Source: Ruminococcus sp. CAG:254 (lineage in GTDB: Bacteria > Bacillota > Clostridia > Oscillospirales > Ruminococcaceae). From it: a stretch of 46,558 bases of DNA. Location: positions 1 to 46,558 of the forward strand of contig HF997975.1 in NCBI GenBank assembly GCA_000433635.1, given 5' to 3'. The translations under genes and the position numbers were made by a program. Below the pieces are notes generated by a model. It searched no databases. It saw nothing but the letters and a program-made list of their open reading frames with translations, and was not told the origin of the DNA. Positions 26,040-34,989 of the stretch are shown in pieces; positions within the stretch are counted from its first letter, which is position 1, and each line of letters begins with the position of its first letter.

Positions 26040-26330
26040 ATGTTGACCAGTAAACAGCGTGCAACCCTGCGGGGGATTGCCAGCAGCTATGAAACCATCT
26101 TGCAGGTGGGAAAGAACGGCATCGGGGAAACTTTGATTCAGCAGGTTTCCGATGCTCTGCGGAAACGGGAACTAATTAAACTGCACGTTCTGGAAAATTC
26201 AGAACTGAGTGCCAGAGAAGCAGCCGAACAGCTGGCAGAAGCAACAGAATCCGAAGTGGTACAGGTAATTGGCAGCCGCTTTGTGCTCTATAAGCGGAAT
26301 CCGAAAAAGCCGGTCATTGATTTGAAGTAA
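26040..26330 (+). CDS. yhbY: YhbY-family RNA-binding protein (CRM domain)
   Basis: A 96-residue single CRM-domain protein. It reads LTSKQRATLRGIASSYETIL at the N-terminus, with the loop VGKNGIGE and the C-terminal IGSRFVLYKRNP. Such proteins associate with pre-50S ribosomal particles. Order yhbY-nadD-yqeK is common in Firmicutes. It overlaps nadD by one base (TAATG). Confidence 0.94.
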   Translation: MLTSKQRATLRGIASSYETILQVGKNGIGETLIQQVSDALRKRELIKLHVLENSELSAREAAEQLAEATESEVVQVIGSRFVLYKRNPKKPVIDLK

Positions 26331-26995
26331 TGCGGCGGATTGGAATCTTTGGCGGCAGTTTTAACCCGATTCACAACGGACACTTGCACCTTGCCAAGAC
26401 TGCAATGGAACAGTTTTCGCTCGACCATGTGTTATTCATGCCGACTTATATTTCTCCATTTAAACAGAATGCAGCGGATGTTGCGGACAGTATACACCGG
26501 CTGGCAATGTGCCGGCTGGCAATTGCTCCATATCCCTGTTTTTCTGTGAGCGATTACGAATTGCAGCAGAAAACCGTCAGCTATACGATTCACACGATTT
26601 CCGCCTTGCGGCAGGAATGGACAGATGTGGAACTGGTTTTGCTGATGGGGAGTGATATGCTGCTGCAATTTCAAAACTGGTATCGCTGGCAGGAACTGTT
26701 GACCATGACAGAACTGGGTGTGATTGCACGGGAAACAGATGACCGAGTAGTATTGGAGCAGGCAGCACAGGAACTTTCGGCATATGGTACGATTCAGCTT
26801 TGCTGTGACCGGGTTCTTCCGATATCGTCTACAAAAATTCGGGAAATGCTGAAAAAAAATCAGGATTGTACTTGCTATTTACCGGAAAACGTAGTAAAAT
26901 ATATTGTATTCCATCAGTTGTATCAGCGGACGGAAGAGAAAGAAAACGGCAAAAGAAAGCAAGGGAATTTCGATGGCAAAAGAATCTGTGATTGA
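26330..26995 (+). CDS. nadD: Nicotinate-nucleotide adenylyltransferase
   Basis: NadD joins nicotinate mononucleotide and ATP to make deamido-NAD in NAD synthesis. It has the nucleotidyltransferase signature GIFGGSFNPIHNGHL at residues 4-18 and the second motif SSTKIREML near 169. The length of 221 residues includes a basic tail of about 20 residues beyond the usual end, read through the start of yqeK. The ATG overlaps the yhbY stop. Confidence 0.95.
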   Translation: MRRIGIFGGSFNPIHNGHLHLAKTAMEQFSLDHVLFMPTYISPFKQNAADVADSIHRLAMCRLAIAPYPCFSVSDYELQQKTVSYTIHTISALRQEWTDVELVLLMGSDMLLQFQNWYRWQELLTMTELGVIARETDDRVVLEQAAQELSAYGTIQLCCDRVLPISSTKIREMLKKNQDCTCYLPENVVKYIVFHQLYQRTEEKENGKRKQGNFDGKRICD

Positions 26996-27647
26996 AAAGA
27001 TGAAACATAAAATGCAGCCACCGCCGCCGAAAGAAGTTTCGATTTCAGAGGCGACCGAATCCATGCGGAAAGTGCTGGAAAAACAGGTCAGTGAAGAAAC
27101 GATGCGAAAAGAGCGGTATGAACACTCTGTGCGGGTTGCAGCAGAATGCAAGCGGCTGGCACAAATTTACCATGTCAATGAAGATTTGGCAGAGTTTGCC
27201 GGCATGGTGCACGACATCTGCAAGGACATGAAAGCGGACGACCAGAAAGCATTGATGGAAGCTGGAAAGGACGACCTGGACATCACGGAAGAAGAATGGA
27301 ACACCAAAAAGCTCTGGCACGGCATTGCGGGTGCACAGCTGATGCGGCAGAAATACTGCATGAACAATCAGCATGTATTGGATGCCATCCGGTATCATAC
27401 GGTTGCAAGAAAAGGCATGACGCCATTGGAGCAGATTGTCTATCTGGCAGATATGACAGAGGCAGGACGGAACTTTATTGATGTTCATACATTGCGGGCA
27501 GCCGTCAATCAAAATTTGAATCTCGGCATGTACTACGCCCTGAAAATTTCGATTGCAAACGTATTGGATAAAGGTGGCTTGCTGCCTCGTCATACGATTG
27601 AAGCTTACAATCAGTATGTGCAGATTGTGGCAGGAATGAAGGATTGA
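26973..27647 (+). CDS. yqeK: HD-domain hydrolase YqeK
   Basis: YqeK proteins are HD-superfamily enzymes; members have been shown to hydrolyse diadenosine tetraphosphate symmetrically. The metal site is visible: RYEHSVRVAAECKRLA, MVHDICKDM (the HD pair), LWHGIAGAQLM and AIRYHTVA. The proposed ATG at 26973 gives 224 residues, including an extra hydrophilic N-terminus of about 50 before the HD fold. An earlier in-frame ATG at 26904 lies deep in nadD and is unlikely. It overlaps nadD by 23 bases. Confidence 0.9.
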   Translation: MAKESVIEKMKHKMQPPPPKEVSISEATESMRKVLEKQVSEETMRKERYEHSVRVAAECKRLAQIYHVNEDLAEFAGMVHDICKDMKADDQKALMEAGKDDLDITEEEWNTKKLWHGIAGAQLMRQKYCMNNQHVLDAIRYHTVARKGMTPLEQIVYLADMTEAGRNFIDVHTLRAAVNQNLNLGMYYALKISIANVLDKGGLLPRHTIEAYNQYVQIVAGMKD

Positions 27648-27673
27648 GCAGGAAGAGAAAGGGGTTTCCAAAG

Positions 27674-28903
27674 ATGGCGAAAAAACGGCAGACGAAGAAA
27701 AGCCAGAAAAATACCAAGAAGAAAGATTTGTTTGTCACGATCGGTTCGATTGCCCTGACCGTTGTGTTAGTGGTAACGATGATTTTAAATGCACCGATTA
27801 TTGATTACCGGACAATTACGAACGGAACGATGAGTACCCGGCAGATTTCGATTATGAAGTATTTTAAGGTCTGGCAGCCGTTGGTACAGAAAGAAGGAAC
27901 ACTCCAGAAACCGGTCAATACGGATGCTTCTGCTCTGAATCTGAAAGAAGATACAGATGATGCAGACCCAAAAGATGACGGGCTGGATTTGGATCAGATT
28001 GTCGAAGGACAATATACCGTGCTCTTTATGGGAATGGATGAAAGTGGAAAGCTGGCAGATGTCAACTGGATTTTCCAGTTTGACATTTTTGCAGGAACGA
28101 TGAATGTCCTGCAAATTCCGAGAGATTGCTATATGCCAGCGTATGCGAACACCTCTACCAATAAGTTCAACAGCATCTATGGAACAGGGCAGGATGAAAC
28201 GGTCACACCGATTCAGCGTGCAGTCAATGCCATTCAGGAGAGTTTCGGCTTGGTGATTGACTGTTATGTCAAGCTGAGCTGTACGGATATTGCAAACATT
28301 GTGGATTCCATCGGCGGTATTCCGATTGACCTGCCGGAAGAAATCATGTATGAAGCGGATAAAGTTCTGAAACCCGGAAAGCAGACGCTGAACGGACAGC
28401 AGGCAGAATGGTTTGTTCGATTCCGTCGGGAATACGATGAGGGCGATATTGGACGTGTAAAGGCACAGCGAATTTTCTTGGCAGCAGCCATGCAGAAATT
28501 GTTGGATATGAGCCAGACGGAATTGATGTCGGCGATGCAGAAAATCTATAAGAATGAATGGATTGCAACGGATTTATCGCTGGAACAAATCAGCATGCTG
28601 GCAGATTTTGCCGCAAAGCGATTGACCATGGACGGCGTAAATGTCTATATGGTTCCGGGCGAGGGCATCATGTACGAGGGGCAGGCAGTTTATTCGATTC
28701 ATAAGACCGAAGCGATTGACCTCATCAACGAATATTTCCGCCCGTATCAGAACGAAATGTATTATGATGAGAGTACCATTGTGGAATTGGTCGACGAGAG
28801 CAATTATATTGACACCTATTCGGATACAGAAGAAAATCTGGGCGACATCCACAACGGAGATACTGAGGATGGAAAACAGAATATTTACAGCAATGGAAAC
28901 TAA
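27674..28903 (+). CDS. LytR-CpsA-Psr (LCP) family protein
   Basis: The second LCP protein of the window (409 residues), in the usual place between yqeK and rsfS in Clostridia. It has a Lys-rich cytoplasmic tail, one membrane helix near residues 20-40 and an extracellular LCP domain: YTVLFMGMDESG, LQIPRDCYMPAY, NKFNSIYGTGQDE, DSIGGIPIDLPEEI and RFRREYDEGDIGRVKAQR. The acidic and Arg ligands for the phospho-polyprenyl donor are kept. The start at ATG 27674 has an AAAGGGG site 9 bases upstream; an upstream TTG at 27644 overlaps yqeK and lacks a site. Unlike the 6124 protein it has no repeats. Confidence 0.92.
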   Translation: MAKKRQTKKSQKNTKKKDLFVTIGSIALTVVLVVTMILNAPIIDYRTITNGTMSTRQISIMKYFKVWQPLVQKEGTLQKPVNTDASALNLKEDTDDADPKDDGLDLDQIVEGQYTVLFMGMDESGKLADVNWIFQFDIFAGTMNVLQIPRDCYMPAYANTSTNKFNSIYGTGQDETVTPIQRAVNAIQESFGLVIDCYVKLSCTDIANIVDSIGGIPIDLPEEIMYEADKVLKPGKQTLNGQQAEWFVRFRREYDEGDIGRVKAQRIFLAAAMQKLLDMSQTELMSAMQKIYKNEWIATDLSLEQISMLADFAAKRLTMDGVNVYMVPGEGIMYEGQAVYSIHKTEAIDLINEYFRPYQNEMYYDESTIVELVDESNYIDTYSDTEENLGDIHNGDTEDGKQNIYSNGN

Positions 28904-28939
28904 AGAAAATCACCATCAACACGAAAGGATTATCATTTC

Positions 28940-29302
28940 ATGGAGCAGAAAGCAGTATTAGAAGCAATTGTAAAAGCATTGGACAGCAAGCGTGCCGAAG
29001 ATATTCAGGTCATCGGCGTGAAGAATCTGACGATTTTAGGCGATTACTTTGTCATTGCCAACGGTACGAGTACCACGCACACCAAAACGCTGGCAGACGA
29101 AGTAGAATACCAGATGACAAAGCTGGGCATCGAACCGCTACACCGAGAGGGCAGAGGAAACGGTTCAAACTGGATCGTACTGGATTATAATGATATTATT
29201 ATCCATGTGTTCTATAAGGAAACCAGAGCATTCTACCAGCTGGAACGGCTTTGGGCAGACGGCGAAAAGATGGATGTAACTGCATGGTTAAAGGAAGACT
29301 AA
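28940..29302 (+). CDS. rsfS: Ribosomal silencing factor RsfS
   Basis: RsfS binds L14 on the 50S subunit and blocks subunit joining in stationary phase or starvation. The 120 residues match the family: ILGDYFVIANGTSTTHTKTL, REGRGNGSNWIVLDYNDIII and HVFYKETRAFYQLERLWADG. It follows the LCP gene at 36 bases with an AAAGGA site. Confidence 0.95.
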   Translation: MEQKAVLEAIVKALDSKRAEDIQVIGVKNLTILGDYFVIANGTSTTHTKTLADEVEYQMTKLGIEPLHREGRGNGSNWIVLDYNDIIIHVFYKETRAFYQLERLWADGEKMDVTAWLKED

Positions 29303-29327
29303 TGCGGTAAAAAAGGAGGCATTTTCT

Positions 29328-29651
29328 ATGGAAAACGGAAAGAAAATGATTACAGTTGTTGGAGCATACATGATTTTAAAGGGCATTTTGAATCTGATTT
29401 TGGGATTCAGTGCCAGCAATTTGGTTTCCCTGCTGTTTGCAGCAGTTTTGATTTTTGCAATGCTGAAACGGATTCCATATAGCCAGTATGTAACAGCCAT
29501 TTTTCTGGCACTGATTTTCTTGGTCAACTTGCCGGCGAACCTGTCGAATTTGGGCTCGAACTGGATTTATCTGGTGGAAGGCTTGCTGGATGTCGGTGCA
29601 GCTGCCATTTTGGCATTCCATAAAGATGTAAAAGATTATTTTGCAGGTTAA
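29328..29651 (+). CDS. Small integral membrane protein, unknown
   Basis: A 107-residue protein with three or four predicted membrane segments (about residues 8-28, 30-46, 53-72 and 80-97) and a short charged tail. It has a strong AAAGGAGG site 8 bases before the ATG and lies between rsfS and leuS. I do not recognise a family, and the context gives no functional clue beyond co-transcription. Confidence 0.75.
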   Translation: MENGKKMITVVGAYMILKGILNLILGFSASNLVSLLFAAVLIFAMLKRIPYSQYVTAIFLALIFLVNLPANLSNLGSNWIYLVEGLLDVGAAAILAFHKDVKDYFAG

Positions 29652-29696
29652 TGCAAACCAATCTCATGAAAAAACAAGAAAGAGGATGAAGCAACT

Positions 29697-32120
29697 ATGA
29701 GCAAATATGACTTTACTGCCATTGAAGCAAAGTGGCAGCGGTATTGGGCGGAGCATGACACGTTCCACGCAGAGGATGATTATACAAAACCGAAGTTCTA
29801 TGCACTGGTCGAATTCCCGTACCCATCTGGTCAGGGTCTGCACATCGGACACCCAAGACCGTATACCGCAATGGATGTCGTTTCCAGAAAGCGGAGAATG
29901 GAAGGCTATAATGTTCTGTTCCCGATGGGTTGGGATGCATTCGGTCTGCCGACTGAAAACTATGCCATCAAGCATAAGATTCATCCGGCAATCGTAACCG
30001 CAAACAATGTTGCAAGATTTAAGTCGCAGTTGCAGGCACTGGGTATGTCCTTTGACTGGGATCGGGAAATCAACACTACTGACCCGAATTATTTCCATTG
30101 GACACAGTGGATTTTCTTGCAGATGTTCAAGAAAGGTCTGGCATACAAGAAGGAAACAGCTGTCAACTGGTGTACTTCCTGTAAGGTCGTTCTGGCAAAT
30201 GAAGAAGTTGTTGGCGGCGTTTGCGAACGCTGCGGCGGCGAAGTTGTACAGAAAGTAAAATCCCAGTGGATGCTGAAGATTACAGAATATGCACAGCGGT
30301 TGCTGGATGATTTGGATGAAGTGGATTATCTGGAAAAGATTAAGACCGCACAGCGGAACTGGATTGGACGTTCTACCGGTGCAGAAGTAGACTTCCAGAC
30401 CACTGCTGGTGATACCCTGAAAATCTATACCACTCGTCCGGATACCCTGTTTGGTGCAACTTACATGGTTATTTCTCCGGAACATCCGCTGATTGAAAAG
30501 TGGGCAGACAAGCTGGAAAATATGGATGAAATCCGTGCATATCAGGAAAAGGCAGCTAGAAAGTCTGACTTTGAACGGACAGAAATGGCAAAGGAAAAGA
30601 CGGGCGTTTGCCTGAAGGGTGTTCGTGGTATCAACCCAGTCAATGACAAGGAAATCCCGATTTTCGTTTCGGATTACGTTCTGATGAGCTACGGAACAGG
30701 TGCAATCATGGCAGTTCCGGCACACGATACCCGTGACTATGAATTTGCAAAGGTGTTCGACCTGCCGATTATCGAAGTAGTCAAGGGCGGCGATGTCACC
30801 AAGGAAGCGTTCACCGATTGTGCAACAGGTACGATGGTCAACAGCGGATTCCTCGATGGGATGTCTGTGGAAGATGCAAAGGTAAAGATTAAGGGCTGGC
30901 TGGAAGCAACTGGCAAGGGCAAGTCCAAGGTCAACTATAAACTGCGGGACTGGGTATTCTCTCGGCAGCGGTATTGGGGCGAACCGATTCCGGTTGTTTA
31001 CTGTGACAAGTGCGGCTGGGTTGGATTGCCGGAAAGCGAACTGCCGCTGACACTGCCAGATGTAGAAAGCTATATGCCGACAGATACCGGTGAAAGTCCG
31101 CTGTCCACACTGGAAAGCTTTATCAATACCACTTGCCCGAAGTGTGGCGGTGCTGCAAAGCGGGAAACCGATACCATGCCGCAGTGGGCAGGTTCTAGCT
31201 GGTATTATCTGCGTTACTGCGACCCGAAGAACCCGAACGGCATTGCCTCCAAGGAAGCACTGAATTACTGGATGCCGGTTGACTGGTACAACGGCGGTAT
31301 GGAACACACCACTTTGCACCTGCTGTATTCTCGGTTCTGGCATAAGTTCTTGTATGATATTGGCGTTGTCAATACCAAAGAACCGTACAAGCGGAGAACC
31401 TCTCACGGTATGATTTTGGGCGAAGACCCAGACCATCCGGGCAAGTTCACCAAGATGTCCAAGTCCAAGGGCAATGTCATCAATCCGGACGATGTCATCA
31501 AGGAATACGGTGCAGATACCCTGCGTTTGTATGAAATGTTTGTCGGTGACTTTGAAAAGGCTGCTCCGTGGAGCACCTCCAGCATTCGTGGATGCAAGCG
31601 GTTCTTAGACCGTATCTGGGCATTGCAGGATAACCTGATTGACGGCGATACCTATCGGGAATCATTGGTACGGAAGATGCATCAGACCATTCAGAAGGTT
31701 TCCAACGACATCGAAACCCTGAAGTTCAATACTGCCATTGCTGCTATGATGGAACTGTTGAACGAAATCACTGCAACTGGTTCGATTAACAAGGCAGAAT
31801 TCCGGACACTGTTGATTCTGTTGAACCCGTTCGCTCCGCATATCACCGAAGAACTGTATGAAACCTACTGTGGCGGAATCCTGCATGAACAGAGCTGGCC
31901 GACTTATGACGAAGCACTCTGCAAGGAAGACACTATTGAAATCGTTGTACAGATTAACGGTAAGGTACGCTGCAAGATGAATATTGCAGTGGGTGCAGAA
32001 AAGGATGCTGTTCTGGAACAGGCTCTGGCAGAACCGAAGATTGCAGAAGCTGTTGCTGGAAAGCAACTGGTGAAGCAGATATATGTACCAAATAAACTGG
32101 TTAATTTTGTTGCAAAATAA
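29697..32120 (+). CDS. leuS: Leucyl-tRNA synthetase
   Basis: A class I synthetase charging tRNA-Leu, 807 residues as expected for the bacterial form. The HIGH motif lies in PYPSGQGLHIGHPRPYTAMD, and WDAFGLPTENYA follows. The editing domain is inserted near residues 225-410 (TTRPDTLFGATYMV). Cys pairs are seen in CTSCK...CERCG and CDKCGW. KMSKSKGNVINPDDV carries the KMSKS loop near residue 585. Only 45 bases separate it from the upstream gene, so there is no room for a T-box leader. Confidence 0.97.
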   Translation: MSKYDFTAIEAKWQRYWAEHDTFHAEDDYTKPKFYALVEFPYPSGQGLHIGHPRPYTAMDVVSRKRRMEGYNVLFPMGWDAFGLPTENYAIKHKIHPAIVTANNVARFKSQLQALGMSFDWDREINTTDPNYFHWTQWIFLQMFKKGLAYKKETAVNWCTSCKVVLANEEVVGGVCERCGGEVVQKVKSQWMLKITEYAQRLLDDLDEVDYLEKIKTAQRNWIGRSTGAEVDFQTTAGDTLKIYTTRPDTLFGATYMVISPEHPLIEKWADKLENMDEIRAYQEKAARKSDFERTEMAKEKTGVCLKGVRGINPVNDKEIPIFVSDYVLMSYGTGAIMAVPAHDTRDYEFAKVFDLPIIEVVKGGDVTKEAFTDCATGTMVNSGFLDGMSVEDAKVKIKGWLEATGKGKSKVNYKLRDWVFSRQRYWGEPIPVVYCDKCGWVGLPESELPLTLPDVESYMPTDTGESPLSTLESFINTTCPKCGGAAKRETDTMPQWAGSSWYYLRYCDPKNPNGIASKEALNYWMPVDWYNGGMEHTTLHLLYSRFWHKFLYDIGVVNTKEPYKRRTSHGMILGEDPDHPGKFTKMSKSKGNVINPDDVIKEYGADTLRLYEMFVGDFEKAAPWSTSSIRGCKRFLDRIWALQDNLIDGDTYRESLVRKMHQTIQKVSNDIETLKFNTAIAAMMELLNEITATGSINKAEFRTLLILLNPFAPHITEELYETYCGGILHEQSWPTYDEALCKEDTIEIVVQINGKVRCKMNIAVGAEKDAVLEQALAEPKIAEAVAGKQLVKQIYVPNKLVNFVAK

Positions 32121-32148
32121 CCAAAATTAAAAAAACTTCCGATAAGGC

Positions 32149-32177
32149 TTGACAAACCATTTTCTGTGTGTTATAAT
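32149..32177 (+). promoter_or_regulatory. Promoter of rpsU
   Basis: Perfect consensus: TTGACA (32149-32154), a 17-base spacer and TATAAT (32172-32177). Confidence 0.9.
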
Positions 32178-32183
32178 AAAACA

Positions 32184-32402
32184 TATTTGAAATGCCGAAC
32201 AGAAAACTGCGGATTTTTCGTGTGTTTCTGGATGGCTGCCATGCCGGAAACGGTGTGATAAAAACCAAGTTGATTGCTAAGGACAGATTGATGTAGTATC
32301 CCGAAGTTCCGATGTCGGGACCATCGGTGGTATAGGTCAGAAGCAGGGGAAACTTTGCGGATGATCAGCCTCTGCCGTGGCGGCAAAGGGAGGGAAATGT
32401 AA
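32184..32402 (+). promoter_or_regulatory. Long structured leader of rpsU
   Basis: About 220 untranslated bases precede the 57-codon rpsU. Several pairings are visible: a CCCGA/TCGGG hairpin near 32311-32330, and two mutually exclusive stems next to the ribosome site. These are CTTTGC (32353-32358) with GCAAAG (32383-32388), and TGCCG (32373-32377) with CGGCA (32381-32385). The GGGAGGG ribosome site follows directly at 32388-32394. I recognise no known riboswitch; autogenous control by S21 is a guess. Confidence 0.5.
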
Positions 32403-32576
32403 GTGGCAGAAGTTCGTGTTGGCAAAAATGAATCTCTGGATACCGCACTGAAGCGGTTTAAGAGATCTTGTGCTAAGGACGGCGTAATTGCTGAGGTTCG
32501 GAAAAGAGAACATTACGAAAAGCCTTCAGTAAAGCGTAAGAAGAAGTCTGAAGCTGCTCGTAAGCGGAAATATTAA
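32403..32576 (+). CDS. rpsU: 30S ribosomal protein S21
   Basis: A 57-residue highly basic protein beginning MAEVRVGKNESLDTALKRFK, with a Lys/Arg-rich tail ending AARKRKY, a full match to S21. S21 binds near the anti-Shine-Dalgarno end of 16S rRNA and assists initiation. The start is GTG, placed 8 bases after a GGGAGGG site; no ATG is available in frame. It has its own promoter, long leader and terminator. Confidence 0.95.
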   Translation: MAEVRVGKNESLDTALKRFKRSCAKDGVIAEVRKREHYEKPSVKRKKKSEAARKRKY

Positions 32577-32597
32577 TTTTTGACGCAAACAGCACAG

Positions 32598-32630
32598 CGG
32601 ACACACTTGAAAAAGTGTGTCCGTTTTTTT
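32598..32630 (+). terminator. Terminator after rpsU
   Basis: A perfect 11-bp stem (32598-32608 with 32613-32623) with a GAAA loop is followed by seven T. Confidence 0.95.
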
Positions 32631-32724
32631 GTAAAACAAAACCGATTCGACTGTTTTTGACACGTTCAGAGGCAGGGATGCGGTATGATAAAAGCAGAAC
32701 AACAAGAAAGGAGCGAAGCGATTG

Positions 32725-33231
32725 ATGTTTCGGATAACAGCAGCACTGCGTTCCGTGTGCGATATTACCCCAACAATGTTGCAGCATTTCGGAATTCGAG
32801 GATTGCTGCTGGATTTGGATAATACCCTGACCACCCACGACAACCCTCGTCCGGCGGAAGGTGTGCTGGATTGGATTGCGGTCATGAAAGAAAACGGCAT
32901 TGCAATGTGTATAGTATCCAACAACCATCCGCCCAGAGTCAAGCCGTTTGCAGATTTATTGGGGTTGCCCTTTGTCTGCGAGGGAAAGAAACCGCTTTCA
33001 AAGGGATTTCGAGAGGCGAGAACCGTTATTGGACTTCCTTGGAAAGAACTGGCGGTTGTTGGCGACCAGATTTTTACGGATGTGCTGGGGGCAAACCTCA
33101 AACGGTTGAAATGTATTTTTGTCTTTCCGATTGCACACGAGCAAACTCGGTTTTTCCGGTTCAAACGGCGAATGGAAGTACCATTCCTTCCCCGTGAAAT
33201 TTATCAAGAAGAGAAAGGAACACAATCATGA
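32725..33231 (+). CDS. yqeG: YqeG-family HAD IIIA phosphatase
   Basis: A HAD-superfamily phosphatase of class IIIA, 168 residues. The nucleophile motif is LLLDLDNTLTTHD, the second motif MCIVSNNHPPR and the metal motif VVGDQIFTDVLGA. The family is related to mitochondrial phosphatidylglycerophosphate phosphatase, which suggests but does not prove a lipid role. A TTG directly before the ATG (32722) is better spaced from the AAAGGAG site and could be the start. Its stop overlaps aroQ (ATGA). Confidence 0.92.
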   Translation: MFRITAALRSVCDITPTMLQHFGIRGLLLDLDNTLTTHDNPRPAEGVLDWIAVMKENGIAMCIVSNNHPPRVKPFADLLGLPFVCEGKKPLSKGFREARTVIGLPWKELAVVGDQIFTDVLGANLKRLKCIFVFPIAHEQTRFFRFKRRMEVPFLPREIYQEEKGTQS

Positions 33232-33656
33232 AAAATGTACTGGTTATCCATGGGCCAAACCTGAATTTGTTGGGAGAACGTGACCCTGCATTTTATGGAA
33301 ATGTGACATTCGACAAGCTGAATGAAATGATTTTAGAGCGGGCAGAAGCACTCGGTCTGCATTGCGAAATTTTCCAGTCGAACCACGAAGGTGCAATTAT
33401 TGACAAGCTGCAAGCCGCAAGAAAAACAATGGACGGCGTAGTCATCAATGCCGGAGCATATACACATTATAGCTATGCCATTCATGATGCGATTGCAGAT
33501 ATGCAACTGCCGTGTGTCGAAGTACACATTAGCAATATTCAGGCAAGAGATGCATTTCGGTCGAAGTCCGTCATTGCACCGGTCTGCACCGGAACGATTG
33601 CCGGCTTTGGCATTAATAGCTATTTTCTGGCGTTGCAGGCATTGGCAATGCTTTAA
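33228..33656 (+). CDS. aroQ: 3-dehydroquinate dehydratase, type II
   Basis: Removes water from 3-dehydroquinate in the shikimate pathway as a dodecamer. The 142-residue protein contains VIHGPNLNLLGERDPAFYG (with the catalytic Tyr), FQSNHEGAIIDKL, VINAGAYTHYSYAIHDAI and VEVHISNIQARDAFRSKS. The ATG overlaps the yqeG stop, and pepP and efp lie downstream in the common Gram-positive order. Confidence 0.97.
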   Translation: MKNVLVIHGPNLNLLGERDPAFYGNVTFDKLNEMILERAEALGLHCEIFQSNHEGAIIDKLQAARKTMDGVVINAGAYTHYSYAIHDAIADMQLPCVEVHISNIQARDAFRSKSVIAPVCTGTIAGFGINSYFLALQALAML

Positions 33657-33695
33657 TTATGGATGATAGAATTGCTTAGAAAGGGGCTTTTGACG

Positions 33696-34775
33696 ATGAC
33701 TCGGATTGAACAATTGATGCAGCGGCTGCCGGAGGGCATTGACTGTGCGTGGATTTCCGCAGATGTCAACCGCCGATATTTTACCGGAATGGCATCTTCT
33801 GCCGGAAATGTGATTTGCTTTCGGGATGGAGCATACTTGCTGATTGACTTTCGGTATATTGAAAAAGCAAGAGCGTGTGTCAAGGATTGTCAGGTAATAG
33901 AACTGGAAAATCTGTCGGTACAGGTGGAAAATCTGTTGCAGCAGCACCACGCAACGACCATTGCAGTGGAATCCGCAGAAATGACCTTGCAGCAGTTTTC
34001 CAACCTGCAAAAGCGGTTTTCTCATCAGTATACTTGGGATACCAGCAATGTGCTGAGTGATGCGATTAAAGAATGCCGGATGGTAAAAACACCGGATGAA
34101 ATCGAACAGATTCAGGCAGCCCAGCGAATTGCAGAAGCTGCCTTGCAGAATGTAATAGACTGGCTGCATGTAGGCGTAACAGAACGAGAAATTCAGAGAA
34201 AATTAGATTTCACGATGTTGGAACTGGGTGCAGAAGCAATGTCGTTTCCGACCATTGCTCTGACGGGTGCAAGAACCTCCATGCCGCATGGTGTGCCATC
34301 GGATGCAGCCGTACAGGCAGGGGACTTTGTGCTGATGGATTTTGGTGCAATGGTGAATGGCTATCACAGCGATATGACCCGAACGGTCTGCGTTGGAACA
34401 CCAACCGAAAAGATGAAGAGCGTCTATGAAGTTGTTCGGCAGGCACAGGCAGCTGCCCTGCAAGCGGCTCGTGCTGGTATCACCGGAAAAGCATTGGATG
34501 CGATTGCAAGAGATATCATTACAGCGGCTGGCTATGGCAAGCAGTTCGGGCATTCGCTGGGGCATGGCGTTGGAATGGACATCCACGAATATCCAAACGC
34601 AGCACCGTCTTCTCATGTATCATTAGAACCGGGAAACGTGGTTACTATAGAGCCAGGCATTTACCTGCCGGGAGAATTTGGCGTGCGGATTGAAGATTTC
34701 GTCGCCATCACAGAAACAGGCTGCCGAAATCTGACCGCAGTTACACCGGATTTGATTTGTATTCCGGCAAAATAA
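33696..34775 (+). CDS. pepP: Xaa-Pro aminopeptidase (M24 family)
   Basis: A cytosolic metallopeptidase removing the N-terminal residue before proline. The 359-residue protein has a creatinase-like N-terminal domain and the C-terminal pita-bread fold with the five ligands visible: DFGAMVNGYHSDMTRTV (two Asp), GHSLGHGVGMDIHEYP (His), TIEPGIYLPGEFG (Glu) and VRIEDFVAI (Glu). I chose ATG 33696 because an AAAGGGG site lies 9 bases upstream; an earlier ATG at 33663 has none. It normally sits directly before efp, but here an LRR-dockerin gene separates them. Confidence 0.93.
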   Translation: MTRIEQLMQRLPEGIDCAWISADVNRRYFTGMASSAGNVICFRDGAYLLIDFRYIEKARACVKDCQVIELENLSVQVENLLQQHHATTIAVESAEMTLQQFSNLQKRFSHQYTWDTSNVLSDAIKECRMVKTPDEIEQIQAAQRIAEAALQNVIDWLHVGVTEREIQRKLDFTMLELGAEAMSFPTIALTGARTSMPHGVPSDAAVQAGDFVLMDFGAMVNGYHSDMTRTVCVGTPTEKMKSVYEVVRQAQAAALQAARAGITGKALDAIARDIITAAGYGKQFGHSLGHGVGMDIHEYPNAAPSSHVSLEPGNVVTIEPGIYLPGEFGVRIEDFVAITETGCRNLTAVTPDLICIPAK

Positions 34776-34880
34776 GCAAGAATTTCCTTTTTGTTCCGTT
34801 GGTTTGCTGGCAAGTGCAGCTGGTAAAGAAATTGATCGGGAAACCTTGTGAAATGATTGCTTTGCAGGTGAAAACAAGTC

Positions 34881-34910
34881 TTGACAGATTGCATGATTCT
34901 GTGCTATCAT
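34881..34910 (+). promoter_or_regulatory. Promoter of the LRR-dockerin gene
   Basis: TTGACA at 34881-34886, an 18-base spacer and TATCAT at 34905-34910. A CTTCTAT/ATAGAAG hairpin lies in the leader. So this gene has its own transcription start within the pepP-efp interval. Confidence 0.7.
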
Positions 34911-34989
34911 AAAGCTATCTTCTATGGATTGTGATAGATAGAAGAACATTTTGAAACCATGCAACATTCAGAAAGGATGAAGTGATACC

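Noticed and set aside
29652..29696. T-box riboswitch for leuS
   Set aside because: Only 45 bases separate leuS from the preceding gene and no T-box motif is present.
29664..31436. Long minus-strand open frame (590 codons) opposite leuS
   Set aside because: It is antisense to the fully conserved leuS gene, has no ribosome site or promoter and shows a Cys/His/Phe-rich composition typical of an antisense shadow.
32171..32425. Minus-strand small gene in the rpsU leader
   Set aside because: It has no ribosome site and lies opposite a promoter and leader. The region is better explained as a structured 5' untranslated region.
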